This document shows positions 18,361 to 30,178 of a stretch of 64,000 nt of DNA, in pieces (positions within the stretch are counted from its first letter, which is position 1; every line of letters starts with the position of its first letter). The stretch spans positions 1 through 64,000 of the forward strand of contig JAHEIL010000048.1 in NCBI GenBank assembly GCA_024639405.1, written 5' to 3'. The translations under genes were made by a program, and so were the position numbers. This DNA comes from Crocinitomicaceae bacterium. Its GTDB lineage: Bacteria > Bacteroidota > Bacteroidia > Flavobacteriales_D > Crocinitomicaceae. A model generated the notes under the pieces. The model was not told the origin of the DNA. It ran no database searches and saw only the letters and a list, made by a program, of their open reading frames with translations.

Positions 18361-21186
18361 TTATCTTAAAATGTTTATGTAACCATTAAATTCGTATTTA
18401 CCATCATTCAATAAGTCTTTTGCTCTGATTATCCATGAATAAGTTCCTTGAGGTATAATTGAACCGTTATAAGTCCCGTCCCAAGTTCCTGATGGATCAT
18501 TTGATTCCCAAATAATTTCTCCCCAACGATTAAAAATCAACAAATTAAAATCTGTTACATCAATACCTTCAATATGAATTCCCCAGTGTTGGTTATGCTC
18601 ATCATTATCAGGAGTAAATGTGTTTGGAGCATAGATTAAAACTTCTGGCATCACTACAATTTTTTGAATAGAGGTATCTTTGCAACCAAATTCTGAAGTG
18701 ACTTCAAGTGAAACGTAATACTCACCTGTTTCACCATCAGGTAATTGGGTTGTAGGATTTTCTAATTGAGAAAATGCAGGGGAACCTTGTTCTATATTCC
18801 AAATAAATGATTCTGCTCCAGTTGAATAATTTGTAAAAATAACCTGAGTATTATACATGTAAACAGGATTTGGATTAAACTTGAACATAGATATTGGTTT
18901 CGGATAAACCGTTAAATAGTTATTAAATGTAGTAGAATCTATACAACCCTGTGGAGATGTAACAATTAATTGAATATCGTATAATCCAGCAGATAAGCCT
19001 TCAACTGAAAGTGTATCTAAATTTGTAGAACTTAAGCCATTTGAAACATTCCATATCACCGATTGAGACATGGTTGTATCTGTAATATTTAACACTTCAA
19101 AATCAGCGATTTCACATTTTTTATCGATGCCATCGGGAATTTGAATCAAAGGTACTGGTAATGGCGCTAAAATCACTTTTGTTGTTAATGTTAATGGGCT
19201 AGATTCACATCCATCAGTTATTGTAACCGTATATACAGAGTCAGTTGTAGGTGTGACAAAAATCGTATCAGAAATACCTGTACCAACACTTCCGTTACTC
19301 CAAACAAAATTATAAGGCGAACCTAATCCGTCATTACCTGTTACAGACAATGTTGCTGGATAACCAGGACAAACAGTATCTTGAGGAGAAATAATTCCAG
19401 ATATTGGAAGTCTAACTGATACTATTATTGAATCAATAGCTGACAAACAACCGTTTTCACTTTCTGCTTGAACGTAATAAGTAGAGTCTCCAATTGGGTT
19501 TACGCTTACACTGTCATTAGTACTAGCTATATTTGTCCAATGGAAATCATAAGTTGTACCACCAGTAGCACTTGCAGATAAATAACCTGTCCCATTCTGA
19601 CAAATCAAAGTATCGTTACTTGTAGTAATACCAATTGCGACTGGATCAGTAACAACAATTGTTGAACATGCTTTACATAAATTATTGTCTCGAACACAAA
19701 CTGTATAATTACCAGCAACAAAACCAGTACCTATTGGATTATTCGTCCATGTTACGCTATTATCAAAACTATATTCTTGAGCTTGGTTTCCTCCAAGTAG
19801 TATTTCGCCATCTGAATAACCAAAACAAGAAGGTGATGTAACCTGAGCTGTTATGTTCATTTTTTTTACGTAAATACTCACTGTATCTCTAAACGCTCCA
19901 CATAAAGTGTTTGTTTCTTTTAAAATAAAACGATACAAACCTGGCTGACTAACATTTACAGTTGGTGTTAATGTTGTGAAATTTGGAGAAAAAGTAACAT
20001 TAGGCGTTGGTGTAATTCCTGTCGCTAAATAAGTCCATATTTTAGAATCTGTTGCGATCGTCAAAGCTCCATTTAAAGAAAATGGAGAACCAAAACATAC
20101 AGTATCATCTAAACCTGCATTAGGAGTAATAGCTGGATTAATAACTACTGTTGTATAAGCTGTATCTGTACAACCTGTCCCAGTAACAACTACCCCATAT
20201 GATCCAGCGTTAGCTGTTGTAATATTTGTTATTGTTGGGTTTTGTAAAGATGAAGTAAATCCATTTGGACCAACCCAACTGTATGTTAATCCAGATGAAG
20301 CATGCAATGAAATAGTTCCACCAGCGCAATATGGCCCTGTATTAGAAGCAGAGACACCTCCTGTATTTACTATAGCACTTCCATTCCCTTGATTCACATC
20401 AGAAACACACCCAGATCCAGGAGGAAAAAAACTTGATCCGCCTCCACCTGCTCCACCACCTAAAGAGCCGGCACCAAAACAATCACTTCCGCCGCCGCCG
20501 CCACCATAATAACCGCCGCCACCGCCACCGCCTGGACCTAAATTAAAACAAGGATCTGACCCACCGTTTCCTCCTTGTAAATAAGAGCCTGGAGAACCAG
20601 CATTCCCACTTGCAATCCATGGAGGACCTCCTGTACCACCTGCGGTTTGAGTTCCATTGCCTCCACCTGAACCAAAAGGTGAAACAGCTGTTCCAGAACC
20701 TGTTAGACACCCTCCATTTGCAGCAACCGCAGAAGTATTACCTCCTCCTTGACCACCTCCAGCACCAGCAACAGCAACCAAAACACCATTTATATATATC
20801 ATTGAAGCACCCCCGCCTCCAAAAGACTCATATCCAGGAGTACTTGAAGCAGCACCATTACCTCCATTTGGATAACCTCCATTTATACCCGTTGCTGATT
20901 GCCCAATAATATAGGTCACTACATCACCTGGTTGTACAGGAATATTTAAATTCAATTGAGCACCTCCTCCACCATTTGGGCCACCTCCACCTGCTCCACT
21001 TAATGTAACATTAAGAGTAGAAACACAAGCTGGCACGGTAATATTTGTAGGAGAACCTGTATATCCGATAGTGATATTTTGTCCAATAGCATAATTATGA
21101 ATAATAAATAAGGAAAAAACATATAAAATAAAACGTTCAAAAATTGAATTGAATGATAGTATAACGTGTTTATTAATTATTTTCAT
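18361..21186 (-). CDS. Secreted T9SS type B protein with ALK-like glycine-rich domain (copy 1)
   Basis: 941 aa. The N-terminus has a hydrophobic export segment (about 14-36), then a glycine-rich domain at about 40-280 with long G runs (GPGGGGGGGYYGGGGGG; FGGGGASMIYINGVLVAVAG). This pattern resembles the glycine-rich domain of ALK/LTK receptors and its bacterial relatives. Ig-like domains, a SprB-like repeat (SCFGYSDGEILLGG), a PKD-like domain and a type B sorting domain ending in GYINILR follow. From about residue 355 on it is paralogous to the downstream protein. It starts the two-gene unit. Surface adhesion is inferred. Confidence 0.87.
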   Translation of the reverse strand: MKIINKHVILSFNSIFERFILYVFSLFIIHNYAIGQNITIGYTGSPTNITVPACVSTLNVTLSGAGGGGPNGGGGAQLNLNIPVQPGDVVTYIIGQSATGINGGYPNGGNGAASSTPGYESFGGGGASMIYINGVLVAVAGAGGGQGGGNTSAVAANGGCLTGSGTAVSPFGSGGGNGTQTAGGTGGPPWIASGNAGSPGSYLQGGNGGSDPCFNLGPGGGGGGGYYGGGGGGSDCFGAGSLGGGAGGGGSSFFPPGSGCVSDVNQGNGSAIVNTGGVSASNTGPYCAGGTISLHASSGLTYSWVGPNGFTSSLQNPTITNITTANAGSYGVVVTGTGCTDTAYTTVVINPAITPNAGLDDTVCFGSPFSLNGALTIATDSKIWTYLATGITPTPNVTFSPNFTTLTPTVNVSQPGLYRFILKETNTLCGAFRDTVSIYVKKMNITAQVTSPSCFGYSDGEILLGGNQAQEYSFDNSVTWTNNPIGTGFVAGNYTVCVRDNNLCKACSTIVVTDPVAIGITTSNDTLICQNGTGYLSASATGGTTYDFHWTNIASTNDSVSVNPIGDSTYYVQAESENGCLSAIDSIIVSVRLPISGIISPQDTVCPGYPATLSVTGNDGLGSPYNFVWSNGSVGTGISDTIFVTPTTDSVYTVTITDGCESSPLTLTTKVILAPLPVPLIQIPDGIDKKCEIADFEVLNITDTTMSQSVIWNVSNGLSSTNLDTLSVEGLSAGLYDIQLIVTSPQGCIDSTTFNNYLTVYPKPISMFKFNPNPVYMYNTQVIFTNYSTGAESFIWNIEQGSPAFSQLENPTTQLPDGETGEYYVSLEVTSEFGCKDTSIQKIVVMPEVLIYAPNTFTPDNDEHNQHWGIHIEGIDVTDFNLLIFNRWGEIIWESNDPSGTWDGTYNGSIIPQGTYSWIIRAKDLLNDGKYEFNGYINILR

Positions 21187-21280
21187 CTATAGTGCACTTT
21201 AAGTTTCTCAAATGACGAACTAATTCTACAAAAGTTGCCAATCAAGTAGCTAAAGATAATATAAAAAAATAGTAACACAA

Positions 21281-21310
21281 AAAAAGAGGAGCAATGCTCC
21301 TCTTTTTGTT
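21281..21310 (-). terminator. Terminator after eno
   Basis: Perfect 7-bp GC-rich stem GAGGAGC / GCTCCTC with a 3-nt loop, flanked by A5 and T5 runs, so it can work in both directions. It lies just past the eno stop and upstream of the T9SS pair. Confidence 0.9.
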
Positions 21311-21326
21311 AATATTTAAACGAATT

Positions 21327-23710
<2,384 letters not shown>

Positions 23711-23725
23711 TTAAACTAATTTATG

Positions 23726-23733
23726 CAAAGTTA
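23726..23733 (-). promoter_or_regulatory. -7 element for carA-eno
   Basis: TAACTTTG on the minus strand, 15 nt before the carA ATG. At N19 upstream the sequence is TTT instead of TTG, so this is a near-consensus promoter. Confidence 0.55.
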
Positions 23734-23765
23734 GGATTTCAAATTGATTTCTAAAAATAGAATCC

Positions 23766-23800
23766 AAAAAAAAGGGCAATGTTACCATTACCCTTTTTAT
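23766..23800 (-). terminator. Terminator at the end of the ribosomal superoperon
   Basis: Stem GGG-C-AATG / CATT-A-CCC with a TTAC loop, extended by A and T runs on both sides. It lies about 20 nt after the rplQ stop and separates the ribosomal cluster from carA. Confidence 0.8.
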
Positions 23801-23820
23801 ATTCAATCAAATGATCAAAA

Positions 23821-24363
23821 TTATTTTTCTTCAGAAGTTTCTTCAGAAGCCTCTTCAGCAGCAGGTGCTTCAGGAGTTTCTTCAACTGTATCAACAACTT
23901 CTTCAACAACTGCATCTTCAACAACTTCTGTTGTTTCAGCTTTAGCTGTAGCTGTTTTTCTTGAACGACGCGTATTTTTCTTCGCTTTTTCGTTAGTATA
24001 GATTTCATTGAAATCAACCAATTCAATCATACACATTTCAGCGTTATCACCTAAACGGTAACCTGTTCTAATAATACGTGTATATCCTCCATTTCTATTT
24101 GCAATTTTTGGAGCAACTTCTCTGAATAATTCAGAAACGATTTCTTTATTTTGCAAATAACTAAATACAGTTCTACGGTTGTGTGTAGAATCAGTTTTAG
24201 ATTTTGTTAATAATGGCTCAACATATCCTCTTAACGCTTTAGCTTTTGCAACTGTAGTGTTAATTCTTTTGTGAAGGATAAGAGAAGAAGCCATATTAGA
24301 TAGCATTGCTTTTCTGTGTGAAGCAGTTCTACCTAAATTGTTTACTTTATTACCGTGTCTCAT
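23821..24363 (-). CDS. rplQ: 50S ribosomal protein L17 with acidic C-terminal tail
   Basis: bL17 of the large subunit. The core ([20 protein letters not shown] ... [22 protein letters not shown]) fills the first ~120 residues. A low-complexity tail of about 60 residues follows: first basic ([14 protein letters not shown]), then strongly acidic and Ala/Pro-rich. The tail makes it 180 aa, against about 120-130 in E. coli; longer L17s are common in Bacteroidota. Last gene of the superoperon, 21 nt after rpoA. The low-complexity tail also creates long shadow ORFs in other frames. Confidence 0.96.
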   Translation of the reverse strand: MRHGNKVNNLGRTASHRKAMLSNMASSLILHKRINTTVAKAKALRGYVEPLLTKSKTDSTHNRRTVFSYLQNKEIVSELFREVAPKIANRNGGYTRIIRTGYRLGDNAEMCMIELVDFNEIYTNEKAKKNTRRSRKTATAKAETTEVVEDAVVEEVVDTVEETPEAPAAEEASEETSEEK

Positions 24364-24384
24364 CTCAAAATATTATTTCGATTA

Positions 24385-25377
24385 TTAATCTTTGTCTAAT
24401 TTATATTTAGAAACATTCATTCCAAAATTCAAACCTTTGTTATCAACAAGGTCTTCCAATTCTGTTAATGATTTCTTACCGAAGTTTCTGAATTTCAATA
24501 AATCGTTCTTATTGTAAGAAACCAATTCACCTAATGTTTCAACATCTGCAGCTTTTAAACAGTTCAATGCTCTAACAGAAAGATCCATATCAACCAATTT
24601 TGTTTTCAATAATTGGCGCATATGCAATGAAGTTTCATCAAATTCTTCTGTTTCAGCTTTAATTTCACTATCTAAAGTAATGCGTTCATCAGAGAACAAC
24701 ATGAAATGGTGAATTAAAATTTTTGCTGCTTCTTTCAATGCATCTTTAGGATGAATTGAACCATCTGATGTAATGTCAAAGACTAATTTTTCATAATCAG
24801 TTTTTTGCTCTACACGGAAGTTTTCGATTGCATATTTTACATTTTTGATAGGTGTAAAAATTGAATCGATAAAAATTGTACCGAATGGAGCTCCACTTAC
24901 TTTATTTTCTTCAGCTGGAACATAACCACGACCTTTAATAATCGTTAATTCCATTTCCAATTTAACTGAAGGTTCCATATTACAAATAACCAAATCAGAA
25001 TTTAAAACTTGGAACGCAGAAGTAAATTTACCCAAGTCACCTGCTGTCAACTTGTCTTGACCTGAAATAGAAACTACAACAGTTTCTGAATCAGTTCCTT
25101 CGATTTGTTGTTTGAAGCGAACTTGTTTTAAATTTAAAATAATTTCAGTTACATCCTCTACTACTCCTTTAATTGTAGTGAATTCATGATCTGCACCATC
25201 AATTCTAATGGAAGAAATTGCAAAACCTTCTAAAGAAGATAATAAAATTCGACGTAAAGAATTACCTATAGTAATACCATATCCTGGTTCAAGCGGACGG
25301 AATTCAAATTGTCCGTGATGCTCATCGGACTGAATCATTATAACCTTATCAGGTTTTTGGAAATCTAGAATTGCCAT
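24385..25377 (-). CDS. rpoA: RNA polymerase alpha subunit
   Basis: 330 aa. The N-terminal dimerisation domain ([20 protein letters not shown], residues 25-44) nucleates polymerase assembly. The C-terminal domain (about 255-320; [34 protein letters not shown]) binds UP elements and activators. It lies 14 nt after rpsD and 21 nt before rplQ in the alpha-type segment. Confidence 0.98.
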   Translation of the reverse strand: MAILDFQKPDKVIMIQSDEHHGQFEFRPLEPGYGITIGNSLRRILLSSLEGFAISSIRIDGADHEFTTIKGVVEDVTEIILNLKQVRFKQQIEGTDSETVVVSISGQDKLTAGDLGKFTSAFQVLNSDLVICNMEPSVKLEMELTIIKGRGYVPAEENKVSGAPFGTIFIDSIFTPIKNVKYAIENFRVEQKTDYEKLVFDITSDGSIHPKDALKEAAKILIHHFMLFSDERITLDSEIKAETEEFDETSLHMRQLLKTKLVDMDLSVRALNCLKAADVETLGELVSYNKNDLLKFRNFGKKSLTELEDLVDNKGLNFGMNVSKYKLDKD

Positions 25378-25391
25378 GTTAATGCTTTTTA

Positions 25392-26000
25392 TTATTTAGA
25401 ATATAATTCGACGATTAACTGTTCTTTGATGTTTTCAGGAATCATGTCACGAGATGGAACACTTAATAATTTTCCTGTCATATCAGAAGAATTCCAATCT
25501 AACCAGTCGTATTTCTTATTATTTGAAGCTAATGAAGATGTGATTGCTTCTAAAGATTTAGATTTTTCACGAACACCAACAACATCACCTACTTTTAACG
25601 TATAAGAAGGGATGTTAACAACCTCTCCGTTTACAGTAATGTGTTTGTGAGAAACTAATTGACGAGCTCCACGACGTGTTGGAGAAACTCCCATTCTATA
25701 AATTGTATTATCTAAACGAGTCTCACACAATTGTAATAAGTTCTCACCAGTAATACCTTTCATACGAGAAGCTTTCTCAAATAAGTTAGAGAATTGACGC
25801 TCTAAAATACCGTACGTGTACTTCGCTTTTTGTTTTTCACCCAACTGGATCGCATATTCTGATTGCTTTCCACCACGTCTTTTTGAAGGACCGTGTTGAC
25901 CTGGGCCATAACTTCTTCTGTCTAATGCTTTGTCTGGTCCGAAGATTGGATCTCTGAAACGACGTGCAATTTTTGATTTTGGACCTGTATATCTTGCCAT
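25392..26000 (-). CDS. rpsD: 30S ribosomal protein S4
   Basis: uS4, primary 16S-binding protein and early assembly factor; S4 is an autoregulator in several bacteria. 202 aa with the basic N-terminus ([20 protein letters not shown]), the S4 RNA-binding domain at about 93-155 ([42 protein letters not shown]) and the terminal ELYSK. No zinc-binding Cys cluster is seen at the N-terminus, so this is the C-minus form. The 77-nt gap upstream is the largest within the superoperon and holds a strong RNA hairpin. Confidence 0.97.
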   Translation of the reverse strand: MARYTGPKSKIARRFRDPIFGPDKALDRRSYGPGQHGPSKRRGGKQSEYAIQLGEKQKAKYTYGILERQFSNLFEKASRMKGITGENLLQLCETRLDNTIYRMGVSPTRRGARQLVSHKHITVNGEVVNIPSYTLKVGDVVGVREKSKSLEAITSSLASNNKKYDWLDWNSSDMTGKLLSVPSRDMIPENIKEQLIVELYSK

Positions 26001-26013
26001 TTTTATTTGTTTA

Positions 26014-26063
26014 AAAGAGCGACTATGAATTAAGGCTTTCCTTCGATAATCGTTTTGCTCTTT
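26014..26063 (-). promoter_or_regulatory. Structured RNA element upstream of rpsD, possible S4 leader
   Basis: On the minus strand the 5' arm AAAGAGC pairs with the 3' arm GCTCTTT (7 bp). Then, after a 5-nt bulge on one side, GATTAT pairs with ATAGTC (6 bp, one G-U). An internal loop follows, and AAGG pairs with CCTT around an AAAG tetraloop. That is 17 pairs in 50 nt, in a gap that elsewhere in the operon is usually under 25 nt. No T run follows, so it is not a plain terminator. A feedback site for S4 is inferred from position. Confidence 0.5.
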
Positions 26064-26077
26064 AGTTATTAATTATA

Positions 26078-26464
26078 CTATACTCTTCGTCTTTTAGGAG
26101 GACGACATCCATTGTGTGGTAATGGAGTAACATCAACGATTTCAGTTACTTCAATTCCAGCATTGTGTAACGCTCTGATTGCTGATTCACGTCCAGCTCC
26201 AGGACCTTTTACAAATACTTTTACTCTACGTAATCCGAAGTCATGTGCTTCTTTCGCTGCATCTTCTGCTGAAACTTGTGCAGCATAAGGAGTGTTCTTT
26301 TTAGAACCTTTGAAGCCCATTTTACCAGCTGATGACCAAGAAATAACTTGACCAGCATTGTTTGTCAAAGAAATAATAACATTGTTGAAGGTAGCTTGAA
26401 TATGCGCTTCACCCAATGCCTCTACTTTGACATTCTTCTTCTTTTTTTGATTAGACTTTGCCAT
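26078..26464 (-). CDS. rpsK: 30S ribosomal protein S11
   Basis: uS11 of the small-subunit platform. 128 aa with family motifs [40 protein letters not shown], the [15 protein letters not shown] block and the C-terminal [16 protein letters not shown]. It follows rpsM after a 58-nt gap with a small hairpin. Confidence 0.97.
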   Translation of the reverse strand: MAKSNQKKKKNVKVEALGEAHIQATFNNVIISLTNNAGQVISWSSAGKMGFKGSKKNTPYAAQVSAEDAAKEAHDFGLRRVKVFVKGPGAGRESAIRALHNAGIEVTEIVDVTPLPHNGCRPPKRRRV

Positions 26465-26505
26465 TTAAATTTTAATTTTTAACTGCGGTAACGCTTGTTA
26501 TTATC

Positions 26506-26520
26506 AAACGCTAAGCGTTT
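26506..26520 (-). promoter_or_regulatory. Small hairpin between rpsM and rpsK
   Basis: AAACGC / GCGTTT stem of 6 bp with a 3-nt loop, starting just after the rpsM stop. No T run follows. It could be an RNA-processing or stability element; its function is not known. Confidence 0.35.
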
Positions 26521-26522
26521 TC

Positions 26523-26897
26523 TTATTTAGTTGCTTTTTTCTTGTTAGCAACAGTTTTTCTTCTACCTTTTCTTGTACGAGAATTGTTTTTCGTTCTTTG
26601 ACCTCTTAATGGTAAACCAGAACGGTGACGAATTCCTCTTTGACAACCAATATCCATTAATCGTTTAATGTTTAATTGAATCTCAGATCTTAATTGACCT
26701 TCAGTTTTAATTTCATTAATCGAGTTACGAATAGCTGACAAATGATCATCATTCCAATCTTGAACTTTGATGTTTTCATCAATTCCGTTATCCTTCAAAA
26801 TTTTACTTGAAGTGCTTTTACCAATTCCGAAGATGTAAGTCAAACCGATTACTCCTCTTTTGTTTTTTGGTAAATCTATACCTGCAATACGTGCCAT
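26523..26897 (-). CDS. rpsM: 30S ribosomal protein S13
   Basis: uS13 of the small-subunit head, contacting L5 and tRNA. 124 aa: [20 protein letters not shown] at the N-terminus, a helix-two-turn-helix region, and the C-terminal [20 protein letters not shown] followed by a basic Lys-rich tail. Preceded by rpmJ with a 12-nt gap. Confidence 0.97.
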   Translation of the reverse strand: MARIAGIDLPKNKRGVIGLTYIFGIGKSTSSKILKDNGIDENIKVQDWNDDHLSAIRNSINEIKTEGQLRSEIQLNIKRLMDIGCQRGIRHRSGLPLRGQRTKNNSRTRKGRRKTVANKKKATK

Positions 26898-26909
26898 ACT
26901 TTTTTACTT

Positions 26910-27026
26910 TTACCCTTGTCTTTGTTTAAGTTTAGGATTCTTTTTATTAATCACATAAACTCTACCTTTTCTCTTAACGATTTTGCAATCTGCAGTTCGT
27001 TTTTTTACTGATGCTCTTACTTTCAT
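26910..27026 (-). CDS. rpmJ: 50S ribosomal protein L36
   Basis: bL36, 38 aa, absent from the ORF track because of its size. The translation begins [20 protein letters not shown] and ends [10 protein letters not shown]. Only one Cys remains (position 14) and the zinc ligands of the C+ form are missing, so this is a zinc-independent C-minus L36. It lies between infA and rpsM, its usual position. Confidence 0.95.
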   Translation of the reverse strand: MKVRASVKKRTADCKIVKRKGRVYVINKKNPKLKQRQG

Positions 27027-27049
27027 CTTTTTTCTTTTTAAGGAAATTC

Positions 27050-27268
27050 CTATTTGTATCTAAATGATATTCTTCCTTTTGTTAAATCATAAGGAGACAT
27101 TTCAACTTTTACGCGATCACCTGGAAGAATTTTAATGTAAAACATTCTCATTTTCCCGGAGATATGAGCTGTAATGATGTGACCATTTTCAAGTTCTACT
27201 CTAAACATAGCGTTAGAAAGTGCTTCAATGATTACGCCATCTTGCTCAATTGAGGATTGCTTTGCCAT
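27050..27268 (-). CDS. infA: Translation initiation factor IF-1
   Basis: 72 aa OB-fold protein that occupies the A site during initiation. Family blocks are [40 protein letters not shown] and [20 protein letters not shown]. It starts 2 nt after the secY stop. The adk and map genes often found between secY and infA in other bacteria are missing here. Confidence 0.97.
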   Translation of the reverse strand: MAKQSSIEQDGVIIEALSNAMFRVELENGHIITAHISGKMRMFYIKILPGDRVKVEMSPYDLTKGRISFRYK

Positions 27269-27270
27269 AA

Positions 27271-28617
27271 TTAAAATCCTGATAATTCGTTTGGTTGTCT
27301 TCTACCTTTAACTCGTGTCCCTTCCATTAAACCATCCATGTGACGATTTAACAAATAAGATTCAATTTGTTGTAAGGTATCTAGAACAACTCCAACCATG
27401 ATTAAAATTGACGTTCCTCCAAAGAACATAGCAAATGCATCATTAACACCAGCAATCTTTGCGATTGAAGGTAAAATAGCAATTGCTGCTAAAAACAATG
27501 AACCTGGAAACGTAATTCTCGAAACCAATGTGTCAATGTAATCAGCTGTTTCTTCACCTGGTCGAACACCTGGTATAAAACCACCGCTTCTTTTTAAATC
27601 ATCGGCAATTTTACGAGGATTAATCATAATCGCTGTGTAGAAATAAGTAAAGATAATAATCATCAATGCTAATAAAACATTGTATGTTAAACCATACATA
27701 TCACCCAACGTTTTTTGAATAAATCCTGCTGGCTCAGCATTATTACCAGAAAACAACATCATTGGAATTGTCATGATTGTTTGAGCAAAAATGATCGGCA
27801 TTACTCCACTTGCATTTACCTTGATAGGCAAATAGTTTCTTGCTCCTTGGTCATCAACAGCTCTCGCACCAACAACTCTTTTTGCAGTGTTTAATGGAAT
27901 TCTTCTAACACCTTGAACAATTAAAATTGTACCTAAAACCACTAACATAAATGCCACGATTTCAATCACCATTTTAATTAAGTTACCAGATCCTAAATTA
28001 AATCCAAACTCAGCTGTAAATGCTTCTGGTAATCTAGCAAGAATTCCTACAGTAATTAATAATGAAATACCATTACCAATTCCTTTTTCAGTAATTCTTT
28101 CCCCTAACCATACAGCAAACATAGAACCTGCAATCAATACTAATATTGTTTGCGTCCACCAGAATGTACCAGCATCAGCAGGCATTGCACCTTTAGATTC
28201 TACGTACAATGCTAAATAACTAGGAGCTTGCAAAGCACAAATAACAACAGTTAAAATACGAGTGTAGTTATTGATTCTTTTTCTTCCTGATTCACCTTCA
28301 TTTTGCATTTTTTGAACAGCAGGTACTGCCATTCCTAACAATTGCATAATGATGGATGCACTAATGTATGGCATGATACCCAAGGCCATTACTGACGCAT
28401 GTGTAAAACCACCACCAGAAAATAAAGACAACAACGTTTCCAACGTATTTTGCCCACCGTTTGCTTGTGCATTCATCAAGGCTGTGTAATTTACCCCTGG
28501 TAAAATCACAAACGAACCAAGACGATATACCAAGATAAGCCCAAGAGTTAAGATAATTCTTTTTCTTAACTCTTCAACTTTCCAGATGTTTTTGATATTT
28601 TGTATAAAACGTTTCAT
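27271..28617 (-). CDS. secY: Protein translocase subunit SecY
   Basis: Channel of the Sec translocon in the inner membrane. 448 aa from [20 protein letters not shown]; the ORF track adds 13 residues by starting inside rplO. Ten membrane segments are expected and the pattern is visible. Typical segments are [13 protein letters not shown], the plug region near [30 protein letters not shown] and the C-terminal [12 protein letters not shown]. It provides export for the T9SS cargo and lipoproteins elsewhere in the window. Confidence 0.96.
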   Translation of the reverse strand: MKRFIQNIKNIWKVEELRKRIILTLGLILVYRLGSFVILPGVNYTALMNAQANGGQNTLETLLSLFSGGGFTHASVMALGIMPYISASIIMQLLGMAVPAVQKMQNEGESGRKRINNYTRILTVVICALQAPSYLALYVESKGAMPADAGTFWWTQTILVLIAGSMFAVWLGERITEKGIGNGISLLITVGILARLPEAFTAEFGFNLGSGNLIKMVIEIVAFMLVVLGTILIVQGVRRIPLNTAKRVVGARAVDDQGARNYLPIKVNASGVMPIIFAQTIMTIPMMLFSGNNAEPAGFIQKTLGDMYGLTYNVLLALMIIIFTYFYTAIMINPRKIADDLKRSGGFIPGVRPGEETADYIDTLVSRITFPGSLFLAAIAILPSIAKIAGVNDAFAMFFGGTSILIMVGVVLDTLQQIESYLLNRHMDGLMEGTRVKGRRQPNELSGF

Positions 28618-28640
28618 TTTAAAAATATTGGCAAAGTTAA

Positions 28641-29087
28641 TTAGATTTCTGAACAATTCCCACCTTGACCTTCAATAACAGTTTTTGCTGTTGATGAAAA
28701 CTTGTGAGCAGTTACATTAATCTTCGCTTTCAACTCTCCTCTTCCTAAAATTTTAACTAGCTCATTTCTAGATACCAAACCATTGTCACGTAAAACATCA
28801 GGAGTAATTTCTGATACGTTTTTACGATCAACCAAAGCTTGAATAATATCTAAATTGATTGCTTTGTATTCCACTCGGTTTATGTTTTTAAAACCAAATT
28901 TAGGAACACGTCTTTGTAACGGCATTTGCCCACCTTCGAAACCAATCTTAGTTTTATAACCAGATCTTGATTTCGCTCCTTTATGTCCACGAGTAGAAGT
29001 ACCACCGTGACCAGAACCCTGACCACGAGCGATTCTTTTTTCTCTTTTAACAGAACCTGATGCAGGAGTTAAATTATGTAAATTCAT
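28641..29087 (-). CDS. rplO: 50S ribosomal protein L15
   Basis: uL15, 148 aa. The Gly/Arg-rich N-terminal part (RGQGSGHGGTSTRGHKGAKS) threads into the 23S rRNA; the globular C-terminal part ends in HKFSSTAKTVIEGQGG. It lies 20 nt after rpmD and 23 nt before the chosen secY start, the standard spc order. Confidence 0.97.
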   Translation of the reverse strand: MNLHNLTPASGSVKREKRIARGQGSGHGGTSTRGHKGAKSRSGYKTKIGFEGGQMPLQRRVPKFGFKNINRVEYKAINLDIIQALVDRKNVSEITPDVLRDNGLVSRNELVKILGRGELKAKINVTAHKFSSTAKTVIEGQGGNCSEI

Positions 29088-29107
29088 TGTAAATCGATTT
29101 TAAAGTT

Positions 29108-29284
29108 TTACTGAACAACCTCTAACATGTGTTGTACTTTCTTAACCATCCCTAGAATTTGAGGAGTTGCTTCATGTTCAACAACTTGATTCAATTTTCT
29201 AAATCCTAACGCTTTTATCGTAGCTTTTTGATCAGCTGGACGTTTAATAGCGCTTTTAACTTGCTTAATTTTAATTGTAGCCAT
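29108..29284 (-). CDS. rpmD: 50S ribosomal protein L30
   Basis: uL30, 58 aa, missed by the ORF track. The translation begins MATIKIKQVKSAIKRPADQK, then the family core TIKALGFRKLNQVVEHEATP, and ends VQHMLEVVQ. Length and position between rpsE and rplO are as expected. Confidence 0.95.
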   Translation of the reverse strand: MATIKIKQVKSAIKRPADQKATIKALGFRKLNQVVEHEATPQILGMVKKVQHMLEVVQ

Positions 29285-29295
29285 TTTTTCGTCTA

Positions 29296-29814
29296 TTAAC
29301 CGTTAAATACTTTATCCAAACTGATTCCTCTTTGTTTTGCTACAGCAACAGCATCTCTCATTTTAGAAAGTGCATCGATTGTTGCTTTAACAACGTTATG
29401 AGGATTTGAAGATCCTTGAGATTTTGCCAATACATTGTGTACACCAACGCTTTCTAAAACTGCACGCATCGCACCACCGGCGATAACTCCAGTTCCGACA
29501 GTAGCTGGCTTCAACAATACTTGAGCTCCACCGAATTTACCTTTTTGAAGATGTGGAACAGTACCTTTTAAAATTGGAACTTTGATCAAATTTTTCTTTG
29601 CATCATCAATTCCTTTTGTAATTGCTTCTGTTACCTCTTTTGCTTTTCCTAAACCATGACCAACGATTCCGTTTTCATCACCTACTACAACAATTGCAGA
29701 GAATGTGAAAGTTCGACCTCCTTTAGTTACTTTAGTAACACGGTTTACAGCAACGAGTTTATCTTTTAACTCTATATCTGCAGATTTTACTCTATTCAAT
29801 TCTTGTGCTGCCAT
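29296..29814 (-). CDS. rpsE: 30S ribosomal protein S5
   Basis: uS5, at the mRNA entry channel, with a role in decoding accuracy. 172 aa: double-stranded-RNA-binding-like N-terminal domain ([35 protein letters not shown]) and a C-terminal domain with [19 protein letters not shown]. Spacing is 3 nt after rplR. Confidence 0.97.
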   Translation of the reverse strand: MAAQELNRVKSADIELKDKLVAVNRVTKVTKGGRTFTFSAIVVVGDENGIVGHGLGKAKEVTEAITKGIDDAKKNLIKVPILKGTVPHLQKGKFGGAQVLLKPATVGTGVIAGGAMRAVLESVGVHNVLAKSQGSSNPHNVVKATIDALSKMRDAVAVAKQRGISLDKVFNG

Positions 29815-29817
29815 TTT

Positions 29818-30171
29818 TTAAAATTTTAAACCGCCTTCTCGAGCTGAGTCAGCTAATGATTTAACTCTACCGTGGTATAGATAACCATTGCGATCAAACA
29901 CAACGCTCTCGATTCCGGCTTTTAATGCTTTTTCTGCAACTTCTTTACCAATAACAGCAGCTTGTTCAGACTTGTTTTTGTTCTCAACCGCTTTGTTTTT
30001 GTAAGAAGATGCTGATGCCAAAGTTACTCCGCTTGCATCATCAATCAACTGTGCGTAGATTTGTTTGTTGCTTCGGAATACTGTAAGGCGAGGCACCTTA
30101 GAAGTACCAGTAATTCTTTTTCTGATTCTTCTTTTAATTTTTGCTCTTCTGTTTATTTTACTGAATGCCAT
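29818..30171 (-). CDS. rplR: 50S ribosomal protein L18
   Basis: uL18, which binds 5S rRNA in the central protuberance. 117 aa: basic N-terminus ([20 protein letters not shown]), then [18 protein letters not shown] and C-terminal [20 protein letters not shown]. It follows rplF by 7 nt. Confidence 0.97.
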   Translation of the reverse strand: MAFSKINRRAKIKRRIRKRITGTSKVPRLTVFRSNKQIYAQLIDDASGVTLASASSYKNKAVENKNKSEQAAVIGKEVAEKALKAGIESVVFDRNGYLYHGRVKSLADSAREGGLKF

Positions 30172-30178
30172 AACTTAA

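Noticed and set aside
20440-20960. Short repeats in the glycine-rich region as CRISPR or tandem DNA repeat
   Set aside because: They are Gly-codon repeats of one coding frame with irregular spacing; there is no constant repeat-spacer pattern.
23744-24026. ORFs on both strands with Ser- or Lys/Leu-rich low complexity
   Set aside because: They are shadows of the acidic L17 tail and the terminator; their composition follows from the repeated GAA/GCA codons of rplQ.
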